Below, piece by piece: positions 8,117 through 15,121 of a stretch of DNA of 23,678 nucleotides. A program made the translations under genes and the position numbers. Source of the stretch: Fervidifonticultor_A tertius (GTDB lineage: Bacteria > Sysuimicrobiota > Sysuimicrobiia > Sysuimicrobiales > Humicultoraceae); NCBI GenBank assembly GCA_031459235.1, contig JAVKIY010000044.1, positions 1 to 23,678 of the forward strand. Reading direction: 5' to 3'. Under the pieces are notes generated by a model. That model had not been told where the DNA came from. It made no database searches and saw nothing but the letters and a program-made list of their open reading frames with translations. The stretch's first letter is position 1. Each line of letters starts with the position of its first letter.

Positions 8117-8122
8117 CCTCCT
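8117..8122 (-). promoter_or_regulatory. Ribosome binding site of the beta-propeller gene
   Basis: A perfect AGGAGG on the minus strand, 7 nt before the GTG at 8109. It overlaps the last codons and stop of the MoaD-like gene, so the two genes are probably translated in a coupled way. Confidence 0.8.
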
Positions 8123-8411
8123 ATGCCACCGCGCCCACCCCGCCCGCGACCGAGTGCAGCACGTGCAGGGTCGCGCCGTCGGGCACGGGTGTCTCGAGGC
8201 CTTGCAGGTCGCGGATGTTCTCGGTCTCCAGGAAGACGTTGACGTACGGGCGCAGCCTGCCGGTCTCCTCGCAGAGGCAGAACCGCATCCCGGGGAAGCG
8301 ACGGTCGAGGGCGTCGAGCGCCTCGCGCACGGTCGCGGCCTCCACCTGGACGGCCGCCCGCTGGCCTGCGCGCTCGCGCAGGGGTCCGGGCAGCCGGATC
8401 GTCACGGCCAC
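8121..8411 (-). CDS. MoaD/ThiS-like ubiquitin-fold protein with extended C-terminus
   Basis: 96 aa, GTG start. The pattern VTIRLPGPLRERAGQ, AATVREALDALDRRFPGM, LRPYVNVFLETENIRDLQGLETPVPDGATLHVLHSVAGG is that of the MoaD/ThiS sulfur-carrier family (beta-grasp fold). In working carriers the chain ends in Gly-Gly, which is adenylated and thiocarboxylated. Here G90-G91 is followed by five more residues (VGAVA), so it would need trimming to act as a carrier. Otherwise it may be a non-carrier relative. No molybdopterin or thiamine genes are adjacent, except the YjbQ homologue two genes upstream. The stop is 11 bp before the beta-propeller start, and the gene follows the Pro-rich gene by 13 bp. No clear Shine-Dalgarno precedes the GTG; a second GTG two codons on is an alternative. 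Confidence 0.85.
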   Translation of the reverse strand: MAVTIRLPGPLRERAGQRAAVQVEAATVREALDALDRRFPGMRFCLCEETGRLRPYVNVFLETENIRDLQGLETPVPDGATLHVLHSVAGGVGAVA

Positions 8412-8424
8412 GCCGCGGCGCGGC

Positions 8425-8928
8425 TCAGGAGCGCGGGTTGACCGGAGAGAACCCCGGGCCGCGGTCGGGCCGCGGCTGTGGCATGGGCAGGCCCGGGATG
8501 GGCGGGCCCTGGTAGGGATTGAGCCGGTAGAACTCCGGCGGCGTTCCGGGCCGGCCGGGGCCGAACTGCTGGCCCGGACCCGGCTGGAGCTGGTAGAGCT
8601 GACCGTTATGGTAGAAGAGGATGATCGGTTCGCACTCGCCGTTCTCCTGCCCGGGCTGCTGGCCCGGCATCTGCTGTCCGGGGCCGGGAATCGGGATGAA
8701 CTCGCGGAGCGTCGGCGGCTGACCCGGAGCGGGCTGGGCAGGAGTCATCGGGAACGGCTGCGGCATCTGCGGCATGAACAGCTCGGGCGACTGGACCGGC
8801 TGCGCCGCGACCGGCGCGGGCACGCCGGCGGCCACCGCGCGCCCGGCTGCGAAGCCCGCGGCGTAGGCGGCACCTCCGACGAGCACGGTTGCAAACGCCA
8901 CCATCAGGACCACGGTCCCTCGTGCCAT
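8425..8928 (-). CDS. Proline-rich membrane-anchored or secreted hypothetical protein
   Basis: 167 aa, ATG at 8928 with GGGAGGC (8936-8942) at 7 nt. I do not recognise a family. The first 30 residues (MARGTVVLMVAFATVLVGGAAYAAGFAAG) form a signal anchor or signal peptide. The rest is extremely rich in Pro, Gln and Gly, with repeated PGPGQQ, PGQQPG and MPQMPQP units, and so is likely disordered. One less biased segment (about 93-112: NGECEPIILFYHNGQLYQL) may be the functional part; it holds the only Cys. It probably sits outside the membrane. It has its own candidate promoter at 8971-8979 and lies 13 bp upstream of the MoaD-like gene. Confidence 0.75.
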   Translation of the reverse strand: MARGTVVLMVAFATVLVGGAAYAAGFAAGRAVAAGVPAPVAAQPVQSPELFMPQMPQPFPMTPAQPAPGQPPTLREFIPIPGPGQQMPGQQPGQENGECEPIILFYHNGQLYQLQPGPGQQFGPGRPGTPPEFYRLNPYQGPPIPGLPMPQPRPDRGPGFSPVNPRS

Positions 8929-8970
8929 TGCCGTCGCCTCCCAACCGTCGTGCCGCGTGCGGGTACCCCT

Positions 8971-8979
8971 AGGATAGCA
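8971..8979 (-). promoter_or_regulatory. Extended -10 promoter upstream of the Pro-rich protein gene
   Basis: TGC followed by TATCCT (8971-8976) on the minus strand, of the TGn-TAnnnT type, in the 61-bp space between the YjbQ stop and the ATG at 8928. No -35 consensus is seen. The leader would be about 36 nt. It could let the downstream five genes be expressed apart from yjbQ. Confidence 0.5.
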
Positions 8980-8989
8980 CAGCCGCCCG

Positions 8990-9508
8990 TCAGGCCATAC
9001 CCAGCACCTTGATGAGCACCCGCTTCCGGCGCTGGCCGTCGAACTCGGCGTAGAATACCTGCTGCCAGGGCCCCAGGTCGAGGTCGCCGTCGGTGACGGG
9101 TACGATCACCTGATGGTGCAACAGCAGGCTCTTGAGGTGTGCGTCGGCGTTGTCCTCGCCGGTGCGGTGGTGCCGGTAGTCGGCCCGGTAGGGCGCCAGT
9201 CGGTCCAGCATCGCCATCATGTCCTCCATGATGCCGGTCTCGTGGTCGTTCACGTAGACCGCGGCGCTGATGTGCATCGCGCTGACCAGCACGAACCCCT
9301 CGCGTACACCGCTCTCCCGGACGGCACGGCGGATGCGGTCGGTGAGGGCGACGATCGCCCGCCGCTGTCGGGTGTGGAGCCAGAGGTAGAGGGTGGCGCT
9401 GCGCCAGCCGGCCCCCTCGGCCATGCGGGTGTCCTCGCCGGCCACGTTCGTTTTCCACGCGGCATCGAGCTCGACGGGACGGCCGTCACTGGCGATCCGG
9501 CGGGTCAT
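8990..9508 (-). CDS. yjbQ: YjbQ family protein (UPF0047, secondary thiamine-phosphate synthase family)
   Basis: The family core is clear: TLYLWLHTRQRRAIVALTDRI, HISAAVYVND, then GEDNADAHLKSLLLHHQVIVPVTDGDLDLGPWQ and KRVLIKVLG at the C-terminus. Family members can show weak thiamine-phosphate synthase activity, but the physiological role is unknown. Two starts are possible. ATG 9508 gives 172 aa, about 30 residues longer than usual; ATG 9424 gives 144 aa, the usual length, with an AGGA 7 nt upstream. I list 9508 because the extra 28 codons show coding-like composition (24 of 28 third positions are G or C). A -10-like TACATT also ends 5 nt before that ATG, implying a leaderless mRNA. It is the first gene of the minus-strand run toward the nucleoside phosphorylase. 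Confidence 0.85.
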   Translation of the reverse strand: MTRRIASDGRPVELDAAWKTNVAGEDTRMAEGAGWRSATLYLWLHTRQRRAIVALTDRIRRAVRESGVREGFVLVSAMHISAAVYVNDHETGIMEDMMAMLDRLAPYRADYRHHRTGEDNADAHLKSLLLHHQVIVPVTDGDLDLGPWQQVFYAEFDGQRRKRVLIKVLGMA

Positions 9509-9516
9509 GCTAGAAT
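9508..9516 (+). promoter_or_regulatory. Extended -10 promoter for the Cys-rich protein/aminotransferase genes
   Basis: TGC-TAGAAT on the plus strand, with the hexamer at 9511-9516. Only 9 nt separate it from the ATG at 9526 and no Shine-Dalgarno is present, so the transcript would be leaderless or nearly so. It overlaps the opposite-facing -10-like element at 9514-9519. Confidence 0.55.
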
Positions 9517-9519
9517 GTA
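9514..9519 (-). promoter_or_regulatory. Candidate -10 element for yjbQ
   Basis: TACATT on the minus strand. Its expected start site coincides with the ATG at 9508. It overlaps by three bases the -10 of the divergent gene, so the two promoters could not be occupied at once. No -35 is evident. Confidence 0.4.
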
Positions 9520-9525
9520 TCCACC

Positions 9526-9958
9526 ATGGCGCTGATCTTCACCTTCCCCTGCGGCGGCTGCGGCCGGCGTTACTCGGTCTACTACCCGAAGGCCCTGATG
9601 TACGAGCTCTCGGGTAGCGGGACGCGCCAGATGGGCGAGGCCGAGGACGAGGCCGAGCGCGCCNNNNNNNNNNGGACCCGGATACCGCCGGGCGGCGGCT
9701 CCGCCCCCCCCCGCCCCCCCCCCCCCGCGCGCCAGCGGCGCGATCGAGGCCGCGCGCGCGCGGGCCGAAGCGCAGGGCAACATCTGGGTGGACGCCGGGG
9801 TCGCGCTCGAGGTGCGCTGCGAGTGCGGGAAGCGGCTCGACGTGAATCTGATGCACCATCCGCGCGTGCCCGTCACGAAGCCGTCGGTCCTCAAGCGCCA
9901 GACCGGGCTCATTCCGTTTCCCACGGTCTCGAAGCCGGCCAGGGGCACCGGCGGCTAG
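9526..9958 (+). CDS. Small Cys-rich (zinc-ribbon-like) conserved hypothetical protein, broken by an assembly gap
   Basis: The N-terminal part (9526-9663) reads MALIFTFPCGGCGRRYSVYYP and on through GEAEDEAERA, then meets a 10-N gap and a C-rich tract. The same gene evidently resumes in another frame from about 9728: RASGAIEAARARAEAQ, NIWVDAGVALEVRCECGKRLDVNL, ending in GTGG and TAG at 9956-9958. A CxxC pair sits in each half (CGGCG and CECG), so the protein may bind one zinc ion. I do not recognise the family. The frame change is very probably due to the artificial gap length and doubtful homopolymers, not a real mutation. The stop lies 5 bp before the aminotransferase ATG, so they should be co-transcribed. 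Confidence 0.6.
9664..9673. other. Assembly gap (10 N)
   Basis: Ten unresolved bases that probably stand for a gap of unknown true size. The sequence to the right, up to about 9727, looks unreliable. Any open frame drawn across the gap is an artefact. Confidence 0.98.
9703..9726. repeat. Poly-C low-complexity tract next to the gap
   Basis: Two long cytosine runs split by a single G lie just after the N run. In coding sequence this would give a Pro run unlike anything else in the gene. Given the gap, it is more likely a sequencing or assembly fault than a biological tract. Confidence 0.75.
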
Positions 9959-9963
9959 AGCGC

Positions 9964-11274
9964 ATGCCGGGCTCAGACGCCGACCTGCTCCGGCGCGCGC
10001 AGCGCCTGGACGAGCTGCTCGCACCGAGCCTGTCGGAGGACTGGCCCAACCTGCCGGTGGCAGGCGGCGAGGGCGCTTACCTCTACGGCGCCGACGGCCG
10101 GCGCTACCTCGACTTCGTCAGCGGCATGGCGGCGTGCAACCTCGGCCACCGCCACCCGAAGGTGGTCGCCGCCGCGAAGGCGCAGCTGGACCGGCTCATC
10201 CACGGGCCCATCGGGGTGGTCGTCTACGACACGCTGCTGCGTGCGAGCGAGGAGCTGGCCCGGCTGACGCCTGGCGACCTCGACATGTTCTTCTGGGGGA
10301 ACAGTGGCACCGAGGCCGTGGAGGGAGCGCTCAAGCTGGCGCGCTACGTGACCCGGCGGCCCGCGTTCGTGGCGTTCGTGGGCGGCTTCCACGGCCGGTC
10401 GTTTGGATCGGCGTCGGTGACCACGTCCAACGTGAAGTACCGCCGGCACTACGAGCCGCTGCTTCCCGCCGTTTACCACGTGCCGTTTCCCTACTGCTTC
10501 CGGTGCCCGTACCGCCGCGGCGGGGCGTGCTGCGACGACCCGTTCGCGTCGCTGGACCGGCTCTTCGCCCACGTCGTGCCGCCCGACGAGGTGGCGGCGA
10601 TCCTGGTCGAGCCGATCCTCGGCGAGGGCGGCTACGTCGTGCCGCCGTCCGACTTCCTCCCTCGGCTGCGCGCGATCTGCGACCGGGAGGGTATCCTGCT
10701 CATCTTCGACGAGATCCAGACCGGGTTTGGCCGCACCGGCGAGATGTTCGCCGCCCAGACGTTCGGCGTGACCCCGGATGTGCTGGTGCTGTCCAAGGCG
10801 ATCGCGTCCGGCTTCCCGTTGAGCGCGGTGGCCGCCAGCCCGCGGCTGATGCGGCAGTGGAGCGCGGGCACGCACGGGACGACGTTTGGCGGCAACCCGG
10901 TTGCGTGCGCGGCCGCGGTGGCGACCTTCGAGGCCCTCCGAGAGGAGCGGGTGCTCGACAACGTGCGCGCCCGCGCCACCGAGGCGATGGACCGGCTGAC
11001 CGCGCTGGCTGCCCGCTCGCCTCTGATCGGCGAGGTTCGGGGTCGTGGCCTGATGATCGGGGTGGAGTTCGTCGATCCGGACGAGGGTGGCGCGCCCAAC
11101 GGCGCCGCGGTCCGTCGCGTGCTCGAAGGTTGCCTGGAGCGGGGGCTGTTGCTCTACCCGGCCGGCCCGGCCGGGAGCGTGCTGCGCGTGATCCCGCCGC
11201 TAGTCGTCAGCGCCGGGCAGCTCGACGAGGGCCTGCGTATCATCGAAGAAGTCGTGCACAGCCTCACCCCGTAG
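9964..11274 (+). CDS. Class III pyridoxal-phosphate aminotransferase (GabT/ArgD-like)
   Basis: 436 aa from the ATG at 9964. The frame is open upstream across the gap, but that part belongs to the previous gene. It would transfer an amino group from an omega- or alpha-amino acid to an oxo acid using PLP. Seen: the N-terminal YLYGADGRRYLDFVSGMAACNLGH, the phosphate-binding NSGTEA (113-118), GFHGRSFGS (141-149), cofactor Asp in LIFDEIQTGFGRTGE (D249) and Schiff-base lysine K278 in VLSKAIASGFP. Length and order are normal for 4-aminobutyrate/ornithine-type enzymes. A Cys cluster, YCFRCPYRRGGACC (177-190), recalls a subgroup found in thermophiles and archaea, including amino-acid racemase-like members. 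The substrate cannot be fixed from sequence. Confidence 0.92.
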   Translation: MPGSDADLLRRAQRLDELLAPSLSEDWPNLPVAGGEGAYLYGADGRRYLDFVSGMAACNLGHRHPKVVAAAKAQLDRLIHGPIGVVVYDTLLRASEELARLTPGDLDMFFWGNSGTEAVEGALKLARYVTRRPAFVAFVGGFHGRSFGSASVTTSNVKYRRHYEPLLPAVYHVPFPYCFRCPYRRGGACCDDPFASLDRLFAHVVPPDEVAAILVEPILGEGGYVVPPSDFLPRLRAICDREGILLIFDEIQTGFGRTGEMFAAQTFGVTPDVLVLSKAIASGFPLSAVAASPRLMRQWSAGTHGTTFGGNPVACAAAVATFEALREERVLDNVRARATEAMDRLTALAARSPLIGEVRGRGLMIGVEFVDPDEGGAPNGAAVRRVLEGCLERGLLLYPAGPAGSVLRVIPPLVVSAGQLDEGLRIIEEVVHSLTP

Positions 11275-11305
11275 CGCGGACACGCCGACGGCTCGCCCGG
11301 CCGGC

Positions 11306-11668
11306 TCACAGCCTGTGGCGGCGCGCGGCGATCCAGTCGTACGCGGCGCCGCCGACCCCGGTCCATCTAGCCAGGGCGAGGATCGGCCACAAGGGCCACA
11401 GCAGTGGGAGCCGGCTCGCCACGAGCACGACCGCGTCGACTCCCTCCCGGACCGGACCGCCCGTCGCCGGCCGGGCCTGCATGCGGTGCTCCAGTCGGCG
11501 CAGGTCGAGTCCCTCGCGCGCGGCGAGATCCGCCTCCCGGAACGAGACGAGCTCAAGCAGGCCCAGCCAGTCCAGGCGCCGCAGCATCCCCGCGCCCCGG
11601 CGGCAGAGCGCACACCACCCGTCGTAGTAGACGCGCACGGCCAGGCGGCGCCGCCACGGCTGCGGCAC
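11306..11668 (-). CDS. DCC-family (DUF393) thiol-disulfide oxidoreductase-like protein
   Basis: 120 aa from a GTG. The N-terminal YYDGWCALCRRG (D16, C19, C22) is the D-x-x-C-x-x-C signature of the DCC family (DUF393), small thioredoxin-like proteins presumed to act in thiol-disulfide exchange. A hydrophobic stretch (about 89-100, PLLWPLWPILAL) and a C-terminal AAYDWIAARRHRL follow the usual layout, with the terminal YxxxAxxR segment. A GTG at V11 is an alternative start. It lies 12 bp downstream of the PfkB kinase gene and converges on the aminotransferase gene with a 31-bp gap. Partner and role are unknown. Confidence 0.85.
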   Translation of the reverse strand: MPQPWRRRLAVRVYYDGWCALCRRGAGMLRRLDWLGLLELVSFREADLAAREGLDLRRLEHRMQARPATGGPVREGVDAVVLVASRLPLLWPLWPILALARWTGVGGAAYDWIAARRHRL

Positions 11669-11680
11669 GGCTGGCCGACC

Positions 11681-12577
11681 TCAGCCCGCGGCCAGCGTGG
11701 CGGCCAGACGCTCGGCCTCCTCGCGCGTGCCGCGGTAGGGGCCCGGTCGCTCGAGCTTGAGCGACGTGACCGCCGCGGCCAGCCGGCAGGCCGCCTCGGG
11801 AGGCAGCTCCAGTCGGGCGGCGACGTAGGTCGAGAAACAGGTGTCGCCCCGGCCGGTGCGGCCGATGGTGTCCTTGGCGACGAACGGCGCCTCGCAGAAC
11901 GACTCCCCGGCGAGCACCAGCAGGCCGCGTGCGCGCGTCAGCACGACCTCGCGGGGTCCCAGGGCGGCGAGCGCATGGGCGGCTTCGCGCGGATCGTCGG
12001 AGCCGGTGAGCACCTCGGCCTCGGCATCGTCCACCTTGAGGAAGGTCACGCCGGCCAGGTCGGTGGTCTTGCCGGGCCAGTCGCGCGTCACCAGGGTATC
12101 GTCCTCGCGGATCCGCACGAAGCCCTGGACGTCGAGTCCGACCGGGCCGCGCGCGCAGAGCGCCCGCACGATCTCGGGCGTGACCTCGCCCGCCATCAAC
12201 GGTGTGACGATTGTCACACGCGCGGGCACGATCGGGACCTCGTGGGTGGCAAACGGGCCTGCGAACCCCAGCGGTCGGGTGAGCCGGCGGTCCAGCTCCG
12301 GCGTGGGGTAGACGTTCTCGATGCCGGTGGTCTGGGACGCCGGCGCGGCGTGGACCTCGATGCCGGCGCGCCGCAGCTCCTCGAGCGCGGGGAAGTCGTC
12401 AGGGTGCAGCTTCGTGATGACCGCGGCCGAGAACCCGAGCCGTCGGACCGCCATGGCGCTGTAGTAGACCCCCCCGCCCGAGGCGATCTCGGTGATGCCG
12501 CGGTAGACCAGGCGGTCGCGCGCGAAGTGCCCGAGGAAGGCGACGTCGATCACACGCTGCACTTCGATAGGAGACAC
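11681..12577 (-). CDS. PfkB-family carbohydrate/nucleoside kinase
   Basis: 298 aa from GTG 12577, which follows a G-rich GGGGGGTG that can serve as ribosome binding site. An in-frame ATG at 12607 is possible but has no Shine-Dalgarno and would overlap the start of the divergent protease gene. The N-terminal GGGVYYSAMAVRRLGFSAAVITKLHPDDF (about 34-62) and the C-terminal KDTIGRTGRGDTCFSTYVAARL (about 235-256) are the two PfkB signatures. D245 is the catalytic base. The usual GAGD anion hole reads GRGD here. The acceptor sugar or nucleoside is not predictable. The gene is divergent from the Lon-like gene and followed by the DCC-family gene. Confidence 0.87.
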   Translation of the reverse strand: MSPIEVQRVIDVAFLGHFARDRLVYRGITEIASGGGVYYSAMAVRRLGFSAAVITKLHPDDFPALEELRRAGIEVHAAPASQTTGIENVYPTPELDRRLTRPLGFAGPFATHEVPIVPARVTIVTPLMAGEVTPEIVRALCARGPVGLDVQGFVRIREDDTLVTRDWPGKTTDLAGVTFLKVDDAEAEVLTGSDDPREAAHALAALGPREVVLTRARGLLVLAGESFCEAPFVAKDTIGRTGRGDTCFSTYVAARLELPPEAACRLAAAVTSLKLERPGPYRGTREEAERLAATLAAG

Positions 12578-12605
12578 TCCGACACCCCCCGAAGCAACCT
12601 CTATC

Positions 12606-15110
12606 ATGGTGACCGCGGACGAGTTGCGAGCCCGACGGCGCGTGCCGGCCGACCGGGTCAGGTGGACGTGCCCCCCGGACGACCTGCCGTTCGAGACCAC
12701 CACCGACCTGCCGGCCGGGGACAGCATCGTGGGGCAGGTCCGGGCGGTGCGCGCCCTGGACTTCGGCCTGACGATCCCGCAGACCGGCTACAACGTCTTC
12801 GTGGCCGGGCCGCCCGGCACCGGGCGGACGACCTACTCCTACAGCAAGGTCACGCAGATGGCCGCCGGGCAGCCGGTGCCGTCCGACTGGATCTACGTGC
12901 ACAATTTTCAGCAGCCCGACCAGCCCCTGGCGATCGCGCTGGCCCCCGGCCAGGGCGCCGCGTTCCGCCGCGAGGTCGAGCGCCTGGTCGAGGAACTGAA
13001 AGATGGCATCCGCAAGCTGTTCGCCGGCGAGACGTTCGAGGCCCGGCGCGCCGGGCTCATCCAGCAGTACGAGCAGCAGGCCGGCGCGATCTGGCGCGAG
13101 CTCGAGCAGGAGGCGCGGCGGCTCGGGTTCGCCCTGCAGCGGACCCCGATAGGCATCGCGCAGGTCCCGCTGGCGCCGAGCGGCGAGCCGTTCACCGACG
13201 AGCAGCTCCAGCAGCTCACCCCGGCCCACCGGCAGGAGCTCGAGCGCCGCGCCCGGCAGCTCCAGGAGAGCGTCGCCGACGCCACGCGCAAGGTGCGCGC
13301 AATCGAGCGCGAGGCCCGCGATGCGGTGGCGCAGCTCGAGCGCTCCGCGGTCATGTCGGTCGCCAGCCACGCGATCGACGCGCTCAAGCAGCGCTATGCC
13401 GACCACCCGCGCATCGTGGAGTGGCTCGACCGGTTCCTGGCCGACGTCGTGGAGCGCCATGCCGACTTCCGGGAGGACGCCGAGGGGGCCCCGCAGCTCC
13501 CGTTCATGCCACGCCGCGGCCCGGAGTTCACGCGCTACCGCGTCAACCTGCTGATCGACAACGGCGATACGCGCGGCGCGCCGGTGGTGCTCGAGCTCAA
13601 CCCGACCTATTACAACCTGTTCGGAAAGGCCGAGTACCGCGGCGAGTTCGGCGCGATGGTGACCGACTTCACGATGATCAAGCCCGGGGCGCTGCACCGG
13701 GCGAACGGCGGCTACCTCATCATGCAGGCGCGCGACCTGCTCACCTCCCCGTTCGCCTGGGAAGCCCTCAAGCGCGCGCTGAAGAGCCGGGAGATCCGCA
13801 TCGAGAACCTCGGCGAACAGTACGGGCTGTTCGCCACCGCGACGCTCCGGCCCGAGCCGATCCCGCTCGCGGTGAAGGTCATCCTGATCGGCGCCCCGCT
13901 CGTCTACCATCTCCTCTATCTCTACGACGACGATTTCCCCAAGCTGTTCAAGATCAAGGCCGACTTCGACACGGACATCGAGCGGACGCCACAGAGCATG
14001 GTCGAGTACGCGGGCGCCATCGGCGCGATCTGCCGCCGCGAGGGGTTGCTTCCGTTCGACCGAGGCGCGGTGGCGCGCATCCTGGAGCACTCGGCGCGCT
14101 TGGCCGACGACCAGGAGCGGCTCTCGATGCGGTTCAACCAGATGGCGGACGTGATCTACGAGGCGTCCGCGTGGGCACGGGCGGTCGGGGCGAGCGCGGT
14201 GCGCGCCGACCATGTGCGCCGGGCCATCGACGAGCGCGTGCGCCGCAGCAACCGCATCGAGGAGCGCATCCGCGACCTGATCCGCGACGGTCAGCTCCTG
14301 GTGAGCCTCGACGGTGTCGCGCAAGGGCAGGTCAACGGGCTGTCGGTGCTCATGCTCGGCGACTACGCGTTCGGCCGGCCGTCGCGTGTCACCGCGCGCA
14401 CCTTCGTCGGCGGCCGCGGGGTCGTCAACATCGAGCGCGAGACGCAGCTGTCCGGCCGCATCCACACCAAGGGCGTGCTGACGCTGTCGGCCTACTTGGG
14501 CGGCAAGTATGCCCAGCAGCGGCCGCTCTCGCTCAACGCGTCCATCACCTTCGAGCAGACCTACGAGGAGGTCGAGGGCGACTCCGCGTCGTCCACCGAG
14601 CTCTACGCGCTGCTCTCCGACCTGGCCGGCGCGCCGATCGACCAGGGCATCGCGGTCACCGGGTCGGTGAACCAGAAGGGCGAGATCCAGCCCATCGGCG
14701 GCGTGAACGAGAAGGTCGAGGGCTACTACTACGTGTGCAAGACGCTCGGGCTCACCGGGCGCCAGGGCGTGATGATCCCGGTGCAGAACCTGCGGAACCT
14801 GATGCTCAACGACGAGGTCACGCAGGCGATTCGCGACGGCCGCTTCCACCTGTGGGCCGTGCGCACGATCGACGAGGGCATCGAGGTGCTGACCGGGGTG
14901 CCCGCCGGCGAGGCCGACGCCGAGGGCCACTACCCCGACGGGACGATCAACGCGCTGGTCAGCCGCCGCCTTGGGGAGCTGGCGGACCGGCTGCGGCGCT
15001 TTGGGCCTGCCCGGCCCGAGCGCGACGGCGCCGGCCGCGAGGACGCGGTCGAACGCGAGCCCCAGTCGGACCCGGTCGGCCCACCGCCGGCCGACCCGCC
15101 GCCCGGCTGA
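12606..15110 (+). CDS. Lon-like ATP-dependent protease (AAA_32 / LonB-like)
   Basis: 834 aa. The N-terminal AAA part starts with PFETTTDLPAGDSIVGQVRAVRALDFGL, then Walker A GPPGTGRTT (68-76) with Arg74 where Lys is usual. A long charged coiled region (about 110-290) is the family's inserted helical domain. ATPase core sequence ALHRANGGYLIMQARDLLTSPFAWEALKRAL follows. The C-terminal Lon proteolytic domain (about 560-790) carries the Ser-Lys dyad: S660 in GDSAS and K703 in NEKVEG, 43 residues apart as in E. coli Lon. It should degrade damaged or regulatory proteins in the cytosol. No clear Shine-Dalgarno precedes ATG 12606; a GTG directly follows it. PanE-like begins 11 bp after the stop. Confidence 0.92.
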   Translation: MVTADELRARRRVPADRVRWTCPPDDLPFETTTDLPAGDSIVGQVRAVRALDFGLTIPQTGYNVFVAGPPGTGRTTYSYSKVTQMAAGQPVPSDWIYVHNFQQPDQPLAIALAPGQGAAFRREVERLVEELKDGIRKLFAGETFEARRAGLIQQYEQQAGAIWRELEQEARRLGFALQRTPIGIAQVPLAPSGEPFTDEQLQQLTPAHRQELERRARQLQESVADATRKVRAIEREARDAVAQLERSAVMSVASHAIDALKQRYADHPRIVEWLDRFLADVVERHADFREDAEGAPQLPFMPRRGPEFTRYRVNLLIDNGDTRGAPVVLELNPTYYNLFGKAEYRGEFGAMVTDFTMIKPGALHRANGGYLIMQARDLLTSPFAWEALKRALKSREIRIENLGEQYGLFATATLRPEPIPLAVKVILIGAPLVYHLLYLYDDDFPKLFKIKADFDTDIERTPQSMVEYAGAIGAICRREGLLPFDRGAVARILEHSARLADDQERLSMRFNQMADVIYEASAWARAVGASAVRADHVRRAIDERVRRSNRIEERIRDLIRDGQLLVSLDGVAQGQVNGLSVLMLGDYAFGRPSRVTARTFVGGRGVVNIERETQLSGRIHTKGVLTLSAYLGGKYAQQRPLSLNASITFEQTYEEVEGDSASSTELYALLSDLAGAPIDQGIAVTGSVNQKGEIQPIGGVNEKVEGYYYVCKTLGLTGRQGVMIPVQNLRNLMLNDEVTQAIRDGRFHLWAVRTIDEGIEVLTGVPAGEADAEGHYPDGTINALVSRRLGELADRLRRFGPARPERDGAGREDAVEREPQSDPVGPPPADPPPG

Positions 15111-15121
15111 GGCCCCCGCGC

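Noticed and set aside
9526..11274. 582-residue fusion of a Cys-rich domain to an aminotransferase
   Set aside because: It is read through 10 unknown bases and a poly-C tract. The Cys-rich gene continues in another frame to a stop at 9958, and the aminotransferase has its own ATG at 9964.
12399..14930. Very long minus-strand open frame (843 codons) opposite the Lon-like gene
   Set aside because: The plus strand has intact AAA and Lon motifs over the same bases, and the antisense peptide shows no family features; stop codons are simply rare in this composition.
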